64,000 bases of DNA from Flavobacterium caseinilyticum (lineage in GTDB: Bacteria > Bacteroidota > Bacteroidia > Flavobacteriales > Flavobacteriaceae): contig NZ_SMFM01000008.1 of NCBI RefSeq assembly GCF_004349085.1, forward strand, positions 82,723-146,722, in the 5' to 3' direction. The notes under the pieces are model-generated. The model was not told where the DNA came from. It was given only the letters and a program-made list of their open reading frames with translations, and did no database searches. Of the stretch, positions 1 to 9,972 are shown piece by piece; position 1 is the first letter of the stretch, and each line of letters starts with the position of its first letter. The translations under genes and the position numbers were made by a program.

Positions 1-885
1 GACCCCGATTTTCTAAAAGAAGCCGTTCAAAAAGCATTAGTCTGGATGGAATATCAAAGTCCGTCCGACATGTGTTTGGTTGCACAACAACCCACCAGTG
101 ACTGGCGTGATGAACAATGGGTCCTGGGCTATGGATTATTTATTAATACTTTGGTTTATAGTTTTTTAAAAATTTTAAATCAGTCTGAAAGAGCCGATCA
201 AATACATGATGAAATGAATCGCTTTACCATTACGGGAGGTATAATTCACCGTCATGTACACGAAGGTTTAGTATTAAAACATAAACCTTATTATGCCTTT
301 TGGTCGTACAAAGTTTTTAGCAGTGAACGTTTTGATCTGTTAGGAAATTCTCTTGCTATTTTATCGGGAATGGCTTCACCTACAAGAGCGAATGAAATGG
401 TTTCCTGGATAGAATCCGAATGCGAAGCGATGAAAAACAGCGGATTGTTGGCAGTTGATTTGCCACCTAATTTTTTCCCTTTTACCAATCCGGACGATCC
501 TGACTGGCACGAAAGATATTCCGAATTTAATAACCCGGGTGAGTACCATAATGGCGGTATTTGGCCATTTATATGCGGTTTTTATGTTGCGGCATTAGTT
601 GCCGCTAAAAGGTTTACATTAGCAGAACAGAAATTAATAGTACTAACTGAATGCATGAAAAAGACGAATCTTTCGACTGAATCTGCGGCTAAAAACAATA
701 ATAAATCCATTAAATATATAACTACCGAAAATAAGGAATTTGGTTTTAATGAATGGATAAAAGCACAAGACGGCGAACCTAAAGGTCAAAATTGGCAAAC
801 TTGGAGTGCCGCCATGTATTTATATGCAGTGAAATGTGTGGAAGAAAAAAGAACGCCTTTTTTTGACGAAATACGACAGGAATAA
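1..885 (+). CDS. GH100-like glycosidase (neutral invertase-type), 5' truncated
   Basis: The reading frame is open from the first base, so the N-terminus lies outside the window and about 294 C-terminal residues are visible. The segments GNSLAILSGMA, EYHNGGIWPF and WQTWSAAMYLYA match the conserved C-terminal half of GH100 alkaline/neutral invertases, an (alpha/alpha)6-barrel family that hydrolyses sucrose. In Bacteroidota such proteins are often annotated only as glycogen-debranching-like, so the substrate is uncertain. No signal peptide can be judged. The family call rests on motif resemblance; the sucrose specificity is inference. Confidence 0.7.
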   Translation, partial: DPDFLKEAVQKALVWMEYQSPSDMCLVAQQPTSDWRDEQWVLGYGLFINTLVYSFLKILNQSERADQIHDEMNRFTITGGIIHRHVHEGLVLKHKPYYAFWSYKVFSSERFDLLGNSLAILSGMASPTRANEMVSWIESECEAMKNSGLLAVDLPPNFFPFTNPDDPDWHERYSEFNNPGEYHNGGIWPFICGFYVAALVAAKRFTLAEQKLIVLTECMKKTNLSTESAAKNNNKSIKYITTENKEFGFNEWIKAQDGEPKGQNWQTWSAAMYLYAVKCVEEKRTPFFDEIRQE

Positions 886-1449
886 TTTAGTACAATTTAC
901 AACTAAAAGTTTTGTCTATAAGCCACAGCAGTGCTCTCACACTTCAGTAACATCATTGATGGCCACGCCGGAGTCCAACGCTGTAATGCTATTGCTCCTT
1001 TTACGCTAAATTTACTATCAACGCAGTGCGTTCACTACTCAGCGAATCGCAAATTTAAAAACAAAAAGCTGCCGGTGAAATAATACTATTTATTTTCGCA
1101 GGAAACTCCAGTCAAATGTTTCTGCCAATAAATCATTAATACCTTGCATCCTTTTATTTCCGTCGGCAGCTCCAGTAAGTTGTGCGTACAAAAAAGTCCT
1201 CTCTTCCTTCTCCTCTATCACAGCGCAATAAACAAATAACAATTAATGAAGAACGGGACAGCTATTTTTTTTCATTACAACACCCCTAATAAGTAAACTA
1301 TTACAAATGAGCAAATTAAATTTAAATTAAAGCAAATTGCAATGAAAATTGCTAGGTGTTTAAATTTTAAAATTTAAAATATAATTGAAGTTTTAACTCT
1401 TTTTTCTTTTAATTTTTATTAAATTTAAGTTCATTTAAATCTATCTATT
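886..1449. other. Non-coding block with a possible gene remnant
   Basis: 564 bases without a complete gene. The part from about 925 to 1215 looks less AT-rich than its surroundings. It contains a perfect short palindrome AACGCAGTGCGTT (1020-1032) and a separated inverted pair AGCTGCCG (about 1068) / CGGCAGCT (about 1164). A minus-strand open frame lies at 1090-1242. The last 230 bases are very AT-rich and probably hold the promoter of the CBS-domain gene, although no clear -33/-7 pair could be assigned. Confidence 0.4.
1090..1242 (-). pseudogene. Possible remnant of a protein C-terminus (50 codons)
   Basis: An open minus-strand frame bounded by stops has a protein-like composition. It includes the stretches YAQLTGAADGNKRMQ and INDLLAETFDWSFLRK followed by TAA. 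There is no convincing start codon with a ribosome site, only an internal GTG. It may be the 3' end of a decayed gene. No family was recognised. It could also be a chance open frame, since 50 codons is short. Confidence 0.25.
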
Positions 1450-1887
1450 ATGACTGTAAATCAAATATTAGACGTGAAAGGAATACAAGTTCATTCGATA
1501 CATTCTACTATCACAGTATATGAAGCACTGAGGATAATGGGAGAAAAAAATGTTGGAGCTCTTTTAATTATAGAAGATAATGTTTTAAAAGGTGTTATAT
1601 CTGAAAGGGATTATGCTCGAAAAATCGCTCTAAAAGATAAATCTTCAAGAGATACTTCCGTGCATGAAATAATGGATCGGGATGTAGTTACTGTAAAACC
1701 ATCTGATAATTTAGATTATTGTATGGATTTGATGACAACCAAAAGAATAAGACATTTACCTGTTTTGTCTGATGATCAGGTTGTAGGTATTATTTCAATG
1801 GGTGATGTACTGAAGGCAATTATCGATATCCAAAAAAACACCATTGATCATTTGGATTCATACATCACTGGAACAAAGAAAATTTGA
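1450..1887 (+). CDS. CBS-domain pair protein
   Basis: 145 residues consisting almost entirely of two CBS motifs (about residues 10-65 and 75-135), with the typical GVISERDYARK and GIISMGDVLKAI ends. Such stand-alone pairs bind adenine nucleotides (AMP, ATP or S-adenosylmethionine) and act as energy or redox sensors for partner proteins. There is no enzymatic domain and no membrane segment, so it is a soluble cytoplasmic protein. It stands alone between a non-coding block and nqrM, so the neighbours do not identify its partner. The family is clear; the regulated target is unknown. Confidence 0.85.
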   Translation: MTVNQILDVKGIQVHSIHSTITVYEALRIMGEKNVGALLIIEDNVLKGVISERDYARKIALKDKSSRDTSVHEIMDRDVVTVKPSDNLDYCMDLMTTKRIRHLPVLSDDQVVGIISMGDVLKAIIDIQKNTIDHLDSYITGTKKI

Positions 1888-1951
1888 AATGAAATTATTA
1901 AACACTGAGCAGTAGTCTTTATAAACCTAATAATAAAACACGAAGCGGTCG

Positions 1952-1981
1952 TTTGACTTTTTATAATTGGGTTAATTTTTG
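1952..1981 (+). promoter_or_regulatory. Putative Bacteroidota promoter for nqrM
   Basis: TTTG at 1952-1955 and TAATTTTTG at 1973-1981 are separated by 17 bases. They resemble the -33 (TTTG) and -7 (TAnnTTTG) elements of the Bacteroidota primary sigma factor, with one extra base inside the -7 element. The site is about 96 bases upstream of the nqrM start. Confidence 0.4.
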
Positions 1982-2077
1982 CAAAATTTATCTTTTTAAT
2001 TATTTTCAGCGAAAGAAGTTTTAAAAAATTTGGAAAAAAACCAAAATCTCAACGCTGGACATTATTGATATTTACTT

Positions 2078-2263
2078 ATGGAAACCATCATCTTTTCAAT
2101 TGTTCTTTTAGGGATTGCCTTTGCAGGGATTGCCATTAAAATAGTGGTAAAAAAAAACGGAAGGTTTTCCGGCACTTGCAGCAGTAACAATCCATTAGTA
2201 CAAAACGAGGAAGGTACTTGTGGAATTTGCGGTGCAAAGCCTGAGGAAAAATGTAACTCTTAG
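2078..2263 (+). CDS. nqrM: NqrM-like maturation factor of Na+-NQR
   Basis: 61 residues: an N-terminal membrane helix (about residues 3-24), then a basic stretch and a Cys-rich tail with Cys in GTCSSN, GTCGICG and EEKCNS. This is the layout of NqrM (DUF539), which is needed to deliver iron to the Cys-ligated centre between NqrD and NqrE. The gene converges with apbE, and its last four bases overlap the apbE stop region, placing it beside the complex it should mature. It is on the opposite strand from nqrA-F, so it has its own promoter. The assignment rests on size, Cys pattern and location. Confidence 0.75.
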   Translation: METIIFSIVLLGIAFAGIAIKIVVKKNGRFSGTCSSNNPLVQNEEGTCGICGAKPEEKCNS

Positions 2264-3267
2264 TGCAATTCCTGTATCTCTTTTTTTAAACTTTCGGATG
2301 CATGTGTTTTCAAGTTTCCGTTATCATCATAAATAAAATACACTTCTAGTTTTAAATCTTCGTTGTTTTCTAAAAACTGAATCGATTTCTGCAACCCCAT
2401 CACCATAAAAGCGGTGGCATAAGCGTCTGCAGTAATGCAATCATCAGCAATTACCGTGGCGCTTAATAAATTCTGTCTGGCGGGGTAGCCGGTTCTTGGG
2501 TCTATAATATGGGAAAATTTCTGGCCTTTTTCCTCGTAAAATTTTCGGTAGTTTCCGGAAGTAGCCAGTGCTTTATTATTTAAATTTATTATGGCTTCAA
2601 GTGTTCTTTCATACGTTGCTTTTTCATCAGGTTTATCAATACCAACTTTCCAATTCTCATTTTCTTTTTTTCCTTTTGCTTTTAGCTCTCCGCCAAGTTC
2701 TACTAAGTAATTGTTTATTCCTTTGCTTTCAAAATAATTAGCCAAAACATCAACTGTATATCCTTGTGCTAATGCATTAAAATCAATTTTGATCTCTAGG
2801 TTGGCTTTTATTATTTTGTTACCCTCAAGATTTACCATTTTGTAGCCAACAAAATGAAGTAAACTGTCAATGGTAGTGGATTCCTGAGTGTTCTTTTTTG
2901 TAATGCCAAATCCCCAGGAATTTACCAAAGGACCAACCGTTACATCAAAAAGACCATCGGTTTTCTGTGAAACTTCAAGCGATTTTTTAAACACGTCAAT
3001 AAAATATTGGTCAACAGTAACACTTGTATCGTTATTATTTATCCTAGAAATAATTGAACCGGGAAGCCAAGTGGACATGGATGCGTCAATTTCTTTTAGC
3101 AATGAGTCAATGACTATTTTGTGATTGACTTGATCATCTGAAAAATAAGAAATGTGATACGTTGTTCCCTGCGCGTTTCCTTCGACCTTAATTAAAGATT
3201 TCTTATTGGAATTGCAGCCTGTAAACAAAAGAATGGATCCAAGGGTAGCGAGAAGGAATTTCATCAT
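2260..3267 (-). CDS. apbE: FAD:protein FMN transferase, lipoprotein
   Basis: 335 residues. The N-terminus is a lipoprotein signal with lipobox LFTGC, so the enzyme is probably anchored on the periplasmic side. ApbE motifs are visible: ALAQGYTVDVLA, LVELGGELKAKG, SHIIDPRTGYPA and TADAYATAFMVMG. The family transfers FMN from FAD to a Thr in (S/T)GAT motifs, exactly the motifs seen in NqrB and NqrC of this cluster. It is the last gene of the minus-strand nqr cluster, 11 bases after nqrF, which supports co-transcription and a role in flavinylating the pump. Confidence 0.93.
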   Translation of the reverse strand: MMKFLLATLGSILLFTGCNSNKKSLIKVEGNAQGTTYHISYFSDDQVNHKIVIDSLLKEIDASMSTWLPGSIISRINNNDTSVTVDQYFIDVFKKSLEVSQKTDGLFDVTVGPLVNSWGFGITKKNTQESTTIDSLLHFVGYKMVNLEGNKIIKANLEIKIDFNALAQGYTVDVLANYFESKGINNYLVELGGELKAKGKKENENWKVGIDKPDEKATYERTLEAIINLNNKALATSGNYRKFYEEKGQKFSHIIDPRTGYPARQNLLSATVIADDCITADAYATAFMVMGLQKSIQFLENNEDLKLEVYFIYDDNGNLKTHASESLKKEIQELH

Positions 3268-3278
3268 ATCTATTTTTT

Positions 3279-4544
3279 TTATCCTCCAAAATCATCAAAA
3301 GCAATATTTTCTGTCGGTACACCAAGATCATCAAGCATTTTAAAAACCGCAGCATTCATCATAGGTGGTCCGCAGATATAATATTCAACGTCTTCTGGTG
3401 CTTCGTGATGCTTCAGATAGTTTTCAAAAAGCACATTATGAATGAAACCTGTATCACCTGTCCAATTGTCCTCAGGTAACGGTTCCGACAGTGCAATGGT
3501 ATATTGAAAATTCGGGAATTCCTTTTCAATAACTCGGAAATGATCGGTATAAAAAACTTCCTTAGATGACCTTCCTCCATACCAGAAAGAAATTTTTCTA
3601 TTTCTTTCTTTTAAGGTATGAAATAAATGAAATAAATGGGAACGCAACGGTGCCATTCCTGCACCACCACCAATGTAAATCATTTCGTTTTTTGTTGGCT
3701 TGATGTGGAAATCTCCAAATGGACCTGCAATATTTACTTTATCCCCCGGCTTTAGGGCAAATACATAGGAGGAGCAAATACCCGGATTTACCTTCATGAA
3801 TCCCCCTGCTTTCCTGTCAAATGGAGGTGTAGCAAGGCGGATATTCAACATGATGATGTTTCCTTCGGCAGGATGATTAGCCATCGAGTAAGCACGAAAA
3901 ATTGGTTCAGAATTTTTCATTTTTAGATCCCAGATCTTGAACTTATCATAATCTTCCTTAAATCGATCATCAATGTTATAAAGATCCCTTTTAAAATCAA
4001 TTTCACATATGGGAACATCAATTTGTATATAAGATCCCGGCTCAAATTCCAGAAATTCTCCTTCAGGTAATTTTACTACAAGCTCTTTGATATAGGTGGC
4101 CACGTTATCATTTGACACAACCTCGCATTCCCATTTTTTAATTCCTAAAACTTTTTGTGGAATGGTTATTTCCATATCCTGTTTCACTTTTACCTGACAA
4201 CCTAACCGCCAGTTTGATTGCTGTTGTTTTCTGGTAAAATAAGGCGTTTCTGTGGGTAAAATTGCACCGCCACCTGATAATACCTGACATTTGCACATGG
4301 CACAAGTTCCACTACCACCGCAGGCTGATGGTAAAAATATTTTTTGATTGGACAATGTGGTAAGCAGCGTTGAACCCGCTTTAGTTTCAAGTACTTCCTT
4401 ACCGTTGATAATTATTTTAACTAATCCGGAAGGCGTAAGTTTAGATTTTGAATACAGAATAATATACACCAGCAGCAAATTGAATCCTAAGAAAACAACT
4501 ATGCTGCTAATAACGGTCATACCATCAATACTTAGAATTATCAT
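3279..4544 (-). CDS. nqrF: Na+-NQR subunit F (NADH dehydrogenase module)
   Basis: 421 residues. One N-terminal membrane helix (about 8-30) is followed by a 2Fe-2S ferredoxin domain with [10 protein letters not shown] and a fourth Cys in RLGCQVK. Then come a ferredoxin-reductase FAD domain ([10 protein letters not shown]) and an NADH-binding domain ([21 protein letters not shown]). This subunit oxidises NADH at the cytoplasmic face and feeds electrons into the pump. All expected cofactor motifs are intact and the length matches the family. It lies 19 bases downstream of nqrE. Confidence 0.97.
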   Translation of the reverse strand: MIILSIDGMTVISSIVVFLGFNLLLVYIILYSKSKLTPSGLVKIIINGKEVLETKAGSTLLTTLSNQKIFLPSACGGSGTCAMCKCQVLSGGGAILPTETPYFTRKQQQSNWRLGCQVKVKQDMEITIPQKVLGIKKWECEVVSNDNVATYIKELVVKLPEGEFLEFEPGSYIQIDVPICEIDFKRDLYNIDDRFKEDYDKFKIWDLKMKNSEPIFRAYSMANHPAEGNIIMLNIRLATPPFDRKAGGFMKVNPGICSSYVFALKPGDKVNIAGPFGDFHIKPTKNEMIYIGGGAGMAPLRSHLFHLFHTLKERNRKISFWYGGRSSKEVFYTDHFRVIEKEFPNFQYTIALSEPLPEDNWTGDTGFIHNVLFENYLKHHEAPEDVEYYICGPPMMNAAVFKMLDDLGVPTENIAFDDFGG

Positions 4545-4563
4545 TTTTTATTTGTTTATCGAT

Positions 4564-5178
4564 TTATAACGAAATCCCCATAAAACTCATAAATGCAATA
4601 GCCATTAATCCGGTTAAGATGAAAGTAATTCCCAAACCTCTTAAAGGTCCGGGGATATTGGAGTACCGTAATTTTTCCCGAATGGCTGATAATGCAACTA
4701 TTGCCAGAAACCATCCCACTCCAGAACCCAATCCAAAAACGGCGGCCTCTCCTATTGTGGCGTATTCCCTTTCCTTCATAAATAGTGAGCCTCCCAAAAT
4801 AGAACAGTTTACAGCAATAAGTGGTAAGAATATGCCTAAGGTGGTGTACAAAGCAGGTGCGTATTTTTCGACAATCATCTCTAACAACTGAACAATGGAG
4901 GCAATGGTTGCGATATACATGATAAAACTTAAAAAACTAAGATCAATTGTTGCAAAGTCGGAGGACAACCATTGTAAAGCTCCGACTTTTAAAACATAAT
5001 TCTCCAGCATATAACAAACCGGCACCGAAATCAATAAAACAAATATCACAGCGAGCCCCAATCCTACGGCACTCTTTACGGTTTTGGAAATGGCTAAGTA
5101 AGAACACATGCCCAGGAAATAGGCAAATATCATATTCTCAATAAAAATTGCTTTTATAAAAATATTTACATGTTCCAT
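4564..5178 (-). CDS. nqrE: Na+-NQR subunit E
   Basis: 204 residues with about six hydrophobic helices and the family's [11 protein letters not shown] and [11 protein letters not shown] segments. Each segment holds one of the Cys residues that, with NqrD, bind the iron centre inside the membrane. NqrE and NqrD are inverted-topology homologues. It lies 46 bases downstream of nqrD and 19 bases upstream of nqrF in the minus-strand operon. Confidence 0.95.
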   Translation of the reverse strand: MEHVNIFIKAIFIENMIFAYFLGMCSYLAISKTVKSAVGLGLAVIFVLLISVPVCYMLENYVLKVGALQWLSSDFATIDLSFLSFIMYIATIASIVQLLEMIVEKYAPALYTTLGIFLPLIAVNCSILGGSLFMKEREYATIGEAAVFGLGSGVGWFLAIVALSAIREKLRYSNIPGPLRGLGITFILTGLMAIAFMSFMGISL

Positions 5179-5224
5179 AAAAAAATATTTAAATAGCGTT
5201 ATCTTTTAGTTGTTTTCCGTATAA

Positions 5225-5902
5225 TTATTTTGACTCTATTAATTTTCTGTTACGACTTCGTTGCACCCAAATGATAATTCCAACAATGATGAGCGCCATC
5301 GGTGGCATAATGAAGAAGCTATTATCAAAATATCCCATCTTATAAAAGGATTCCGGTATAATGCGAAAACCCATCAATTCACCGGAGCCTAGTAATTCTC
5401 TTATCATAGAAACGATTACCAATATTATTCCGTAACCAAATCCGTTGCCAATACCATCTAAAAATGAAGGCCAAGGTTTATTTGCCATTGCAAAGGCTTC
5501 CAACCTGCCCATGATGATACAGTTTGTAATAATCAGCCCAACAAAAACCGATAGTTGTTTACTTACATCAAACACAAAAGCTTTTAAAAATTGATCTACC
5601 AAAATAACCATGGTGGCAACTACCGTTAACTGAACAATAATTCGAATGCGGTTTGGAATACTATTTCTGAGAAATGAAATGATAACATTTGAAAAAGCAC
5701 AAACCACAATAACTGCCAGAGCCATAACAATAGAGGGTTTCATTTTCACTGTAACCGCTAATGCTGAACAGATGCCCAATACTTGCACTGTAATTGGATT
5801 AGTATCGTTTAACGGGTCATACAAAAGCCGTTTATTTTTTGGAGAAAACAAACCTTCTTTTGGCTCTTTCGGCTTTATTGGAGTCGCTATTTCTGTGCTC
5901 AT
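5225..5902 (-). CDS. nqrD: Na+-NQR subunit D
   Basis: 225 residues with about six membrane helices. The segments VLGICSALAVTVK and ITNCIIMGRLEAFA carry the two Cys residues expected for the iron centre shared with NqrE. An N-terminal soluble stretch of about 25 residues (KPKEPKEG) precedes the first helix. It follows nqrC by 25 bases, consistent with a single transcript. Confidence 0.95.
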   Translation of the reverse strand: MSTEIATPIKPKEPKEGLFSPKNKRLLYDPLNDTNPITVQVLGICSALAVTVKMKPSIVMALAVIVVCAFSNVIISFLRNSIPNRIRIIVQLTVVATMVILVDQFLKAFVFDVSKQLSVFVGLIITNCIIMGRLEAFAMANKPWPSFLDGIGNGFGYGIILVIVSMIRELLGSGELMGFRIIPESFYKMGYFDNSFFIMPPMALIIVGIIIWVQRSRNRKLIESK

Positions 5903-5927
5903 ACACTGTTATTTAAGTTTATGAATG

Positions 5928-6644
5928 CTATGACCTTTTATTTTTAAAATAAGGTATATAATTGCTAAACGTTCTTTTGAACATTTCTGTAACACCATTG
6001 CTGGTTATTGTTGCGCCTGAAATGGCATCCACGCCATGCAGATTAGTTGGAGAGGCACCACCTTTAATAACGGTCACCGAAACGAAATTTCCCGATTCAT
6101 CAAATATTTTTTTTCCGATGAACTGCTGCTGAAATTTTTCTGTTTCAATTTCGGCGCCAAGCCCGGGTGTTTCACTTTTATGACCAAAGCTGGCGCCGTA
6201 AATCGTGTTCATATCGCCTTCAAGAGAAACATATCCCCATATTGGTCCCCATAATCCCTTACCTAGCACAGGAATGATATAAAAAGATTTTCCACCTTTA
6301 TTACAAATAAAGAGCGGATATAATTGTTCATCGGTTTTGCCAATTTTAATTTTGTCCAGTTCTTTTTTAAGGTCTATATCAAACGCAGCAACTTTTCCGG
6401 TCACTTCTTTCCCTTTATTATTTAAAACAATTTGTTTGGTTATATATTGGTTAAAAAATTGCTCAGCCTCTCCAGTTTCAGCATGCACGGAAATACTGGT
6501 CAAAATGTTTTTCATTTTTTCTGTCCTAATATTTTTTGCCTGATACGGAGCAAGACTAATAGCCGCTACAGATAACAGTATGGCAATAAACACTACCAGA
6601 CCGGAAGAAAAAAGAAATGTGGCTTTATTGCTGTCTTTATGCAT
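5928..6644 (-). CDS. nqrC: Na+-NQR subunit C (covalent FMN)
   Basis: 238 residues: one N-terminal helix (about 10-32) and a periplasmic FMN-binding domain. The flavinylation motif SGAT is at residues 209-212, with Thr212 as the predicted FMN-phosphate attachment site for ApbE. The start overlaps the end of nqrB by 8 bases, indicating translational coupling. The motif GLGAEIET upstream of the flavin site is also typical of the family. Confidence 0.96.
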   Translation of the reverse strand: MHKDSNKATFLFSSGLVVFIAILLSVAAISLAPYQAKNIRTEKMKNILTSISVHAETGEAEQFFNQYITKQIVLNNKGKEVTGKVAAFDIDLKKELDKIKIGKTDEQLYPLFICNKGGKSFYIIPVLGKGLWGPIWGYVSLEGDMNTIYGASFGHKSETPGLGAEIETEKFQQQFIGKKIFDESGNFVSVTVIKGGASPTNLHGVDAISGATITSNGVTEMFKRTFSNYIPYFKNKRS

Positions 6645-7824
6645 TTTGATTTTGTATCGGCTTTACCCTTTTTAGTCTTCGTTTAATATTTGCTGCAACT
6701 ATATAATGATCTATCAACGGTGCCATTACATTCATAAATAAAATGGATAACATCATCCCCTCGGGATAGGCAGGGTTAAAAACCCGGAACAGGATGGCAA
6801 ACATTCCTATTAAAAAACCATATATGTATTTTCCTGTATTCGTTTGTGTAGCACTGACCGGATCGGTGGCCATAAAAATGGCACCAAATGCGAACCCTCC
6901 TAAAACTAGATGATGCAGTGGCGTTATCTGCATGAGCGTATTCAATCCAAACAGATTAAAAATAAGTGCCATTAAAAATCCGCCTACAAAAACGGACGAC
7001 ATAATCCGCCAGCAGCCAATACCCGTGTATAATAAAATGGCCGCACCAATCAAACAGGCAATTGTAGATGTTTCGCCTATAGAACCGGGAATGGCGCCAA
7101 TAAAGGCATCCATAGTTCTGGGAATTTTATCAGCCAGACCCGCCGCGGCATTTCCCAATGCGGTCGCTCCGCTATACCCATCAACTAAAGTCTGCCCTTT
7201 TTCTAAACTTGTGTTGATCCATACCTCATCACCCGACATTTTGGTTGGATAAGCAAAAAAAAGAAAGGCTCTGGCCGTAAGTGCCGGATTTAAAATATTC
7301 ATGCCAGTACCTCCAAAAACTTCTTTTCCGATGATCACCGCGAAAATTGTTGAAACTGCCACCATCCATAATGGCACATCGACAGGCATTATTAATGGAA
7401 TTAACATCCCGGAAACCAAAAACCCTTCGTTAATAGTATGTTTCCTTATGATGGCAAAAATAAATTCTGTTGATAAGCCGGCAACGTATGAAACAACAAC
7501 CAACGGCAACACTTTGATGGCGCCGAAAAAAAAATTATCCAATAATGAAGCGTCTATAATTCCCAGAGCCTGATGATGCTGATATCCGACATTCCACATA
7601 CCGAATAAAAGACAGGGAATTAAGGAAAGTACAACCAAAATCATGGTGCGTTTTAAATCTATGGAGTCACGTACATGAGCACCTTTGCTTGCCGTGGTGT
7701 GATCGGGAACAAAGAGAAAAGTCTCGAATGCATCGAATGCCGGATAAAATTTTTCCAGTTTTCCCCCTTTTTCAAAATTGGGTTTTATATTGGTGAGTAA
7801 TTTCCTAAGTGGCTTCAAATTCAA
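6637..7824 (-). CDS. nqrB: Na+-NQR subunit B (covalent FMN, Na+ path)
   Basis: 395 residues, with a soluble N-terminal stretch and then about ten membrane helices. The motif SGATALG contains Thr221, the predicted covalent FMN site. The segments FGGTGMNILNPALTARAF and FMATDPVSATQTNTGK are typical of NqrB/RnfD. This subunit holds riboflavin and FMN and carries the sodium pathway. A 169-base gap separates it from nqrA upstream, longer than the other spacings in the operon. Confidence 0.96.
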   Translation of the reverse strand: MNLKPLRKLLTNIKPNFEKGGKLEKFYPAFDAFETFLFVPDHTTASKGAHVRDSIDLKRTMILVVLSLIPCLLFGMWNVGYQHHQALGIIDASLLDNFFFGAIKVLPLVVVSYVAGLSTEFIFAIIRKHTINEGFLVSGMLIPLIMPVDVPLWMVAVSTIFAVIIGKEVFGGTGMNILNPALTARAFLFFAYPTKMSGDEVWINTSLEKGQTLVDGYSGATALGNAAAGLADKIPRTMDAFIGAIPGSIGETSTIACLIGAAILLYTGIGCWRIMSSVFVGGFLMALIFNLFGLNTLMQITPLHHLVLGGFAFGAIFMATDPVSATQTNTGKYIYGFLIGMFAILFRVFNPAYPEGMMLSILFMNVMAPLIDHYIVAANIKRRLKRVKPIQNQNA

Positions 7825-7993
7825 ATTTTTTTGATGATAAATTCAGTTATCTACCTATTTGCGATGACAGATATACATTACAAATCAACGCCTTAATACT
7901 ATTTTAACTTTTTGTTCTATTTATTTTGAATAAATGATAGCTACCAGCTTTCTTTTTTAAAATTGATTTGAATAAAATATAAATCAATTGCTG

Positions 7994-9349
7994 TCAACTG
8001 AATTCTTTGCGCATCATATCGAGTCCATGGCGTATGATTTCCTGTGATTTTATCTTTGATGTACAGACCAATTCACAGAGTGCAAAATCTTCTTCCACCA
8101 CTTCATAAATACCCAATTTTTCCATCATATCTATATCTTCAATTAATATTGATTTTAGAAGCTGTACCGGGTAAATATCCATCGGGAAAACTTTTTCATA
8201 TTGGCCAGTCATAACGAAAGGACGTTCTTCGCCATGCAGATTGGTATTCAGGATGTGTTTTTTATTGGGTGTCAGCCAAGAGAAAAAAGTACGGGACAAA
8301 CTGAATTTATTAAAGCCCGGAGTCAACCAACCCATAAACTCAAATTCATTGCCTTCAGGAATAACGGTTATTTGTGAATCGTAAAAACCTAAATAACCAT
8401 CGGCGGAAATTTGATTACCGGATAAAATAGTACCGCTGACGATTCTGTTTTCTCCCTTATGCAAGCCACCATCAGCAATAATTTTTTTTATCGAGCAGCC
8501 TACAATGGTTTTATAATATTTTGGTTCTTTAATCTGTGAACCGGTTAAAGCAATCATTTTTGCCGCATCAAATATTCCTTCATTAAATAATTTACCAATG
8601 ATTAACACGTCTTGTGGATTAATATACCAAACTGCTTCTCCTTTATTTACCGGATCAATATGATGTATTTGTACACCCACATTTCCCGCAGGATGGGGAC
8701 CTGATATTTTGTTGAGTTGCACAATCTTTGCATTTGCAAAAATGGCAGCAGGAGCGGGATTGTCCCTTACATTCAAATGTATTTTTTCATCGGTTAATTT
8801 TTTTAATGCATCCAGCCCGGTTTGAAAATCAATTTCTTTACCTGACATGATAAAATCATTATCGGGAGCCAATGGATTACTGTCAAAAGCAGAAATAAAA
8901 ATAGATTTTGGTCTGTCACTCGGATTGGCTATAATTCCATATGGACGTTGACAAATAAATGGCCAAACACCACTATTCAATAGTTGTTCAATAACTTTTT
9001 CTCTATCAATTTTAGTAGGATTTAATTTTCCAAATGAGGCATATTTAATTTCCCTGTCTGCCAGTATTTTAATTTCCAGGATCACTCTTTTTTCTCCTCG
9101 AAGAATTTCGACCACTTCGCCACTAACCGGAGAACTTACTTTAACGGTTTCCATATTTTTATTATAAAATAAGGGAGTACCTGACAATACATTATCACCT
9201 ACTTTGACCAGTAATTTTGGGGTGAGACCAGTAAAGTCGGCCGGTTTTATCGCAAATAGGTCAGCGATGGGCATGTCCTGAACAGTCTTCACAGCTTCTC
9301 CTATCAATTTAAGATTCAATCCCCGTTTAAGTTTAATATATTCACTCAT
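7994..9349 (-). CDS. nqrA: Na+-NQR subunit A
   Basis: 451 residues, soluble, with no membrane helices. The start KLKRGLNLKLIGEA and the segments SPVSGEVVEILRGEKR, PADFTGLTPKLLVKVGD and VQIHHIDPVNKGE match NqrA, the cytoplasmic subunit next to the quinone site. It is the first gene of the minus-strand nqr order A-B-C-D-E-F-apbE, and the operon promoter should lie in 9350-9579. No convincing -33/-7 pair could be picked there by eye. Confidence 0.96.
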   Translation of the reverse strand: MSEYIKLKRGLNLKLIGEAVKTVQDMPIADLFAIKPADFTGLTPKLLVKVGDNVLSGTPLFYNKNMETVKVSSPVSGEVVEILRGEKRVILEIKILADREIKYASFGKLNPTKIDREKVIEQLLNSGVWPFICQRPYGIIANPSDRPKSIFISAFDSNPLAPDNDFIMSGKEIDFQTGLDALKKLTDEKIHLNVRDNPAPAAIFANAKIVQLNKISGPHPAGNVGVQIHHIDPVNKGEAVWYINPQDVLIIGKLFNEGIFDAAKMIALTGSQIKEPKYYKTIVGCSIKKIIADGGLHKGENRIVSGTILSGNQISADGYLGFYDSQITVIPEGNEFEFMGWLTPGFNKFSLSRTFFSWLTPNKKHILNTNLHGEERPFVMTGQYEKVFPMDIYPVQLLKSILIEDIDMMEKLGIYEVVEEDFALCELVCTSKIKSQEIIRHGLDMMRKEFS

Positions 9350-9579
9350 ACATTATTTAATTTTGGAGGGTATTAATGATAATTTTCTGAAATTTGACAA
9401 CTGCTGGTTTACTTAATGCGTTTAAGCGTTTTAATCACAACCACTTGATTTATCGAATAATAAGTAACCAATTTAATGATTTTTACTTTAAAAAGCAATA
9501 AAAAAATTTACTTTTTATAAAAAATGGTTGCATGTTGCCTGAGATAATTTGGGTCTGATGAGAAAAATTTTATTATAAT

Positions 9580-9972
9580 TTATTTTGAAACAGAATAAAG
9601 TATCAGCATTCCAATCAGAATTGCAAAAGGAGAAATAATTTGAAAATATAAAGGCTTAATGACATCGGCACACTTTAATGAATAATTATGATGGATTTGT
9701 CTTGGAATAAAATAAAGAACTACCGAAGTAATAAGCATAAACCATCCAAAAATCTTAAAGTAATCCGGGAATTTGGAAAAATCTGAATTTAAGATTAGAG
9801 CAGTTGCCGGTATCATTCTTATTGTTATTTCGGCATAGTTTATAAAATTAGTGCTGCCTGCTTTCCTTAAAATCTGTGTTGCTTTCTTTGGTGCTAAGAG
9901 CATCATAAAGCCAACACTGCTAAAGAATATTCCAAAAAGTATAATTATCCATTTTGCGATTATTGTCATCAT
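9580..9972 (-). CDS. Small four-helix membrane protein, unknown function
   Basis: 130 residues from the ATG-ATG pair at 9972; an in-frame TTG at 9993 would add seven residues. Four hydrophobic segments are visible: about 1-24, 45-62, 68-88 and 105-127. A basic linker with the motif MLLAPKKATQILRKAG follows the first helix. No family is recognised with confidence. It lies upstream of nqrA on the same strand but 230 bases away, so it is unlikely to belong to the same operon. Probably an inner-membrane protein. Confidence 0.6.
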   Translation of the reverse strand: MMTIIAKWIIILFGIFFSSVGFMMLLAPKKATQILRKAGSTNFINYAEITIRMIPATALILNSDFSKFPDYFKIFGWFMLITSVVLYFIPRQIHHNYSLKCADVIKPLYFQIISPFAILIGMLILYSVSK

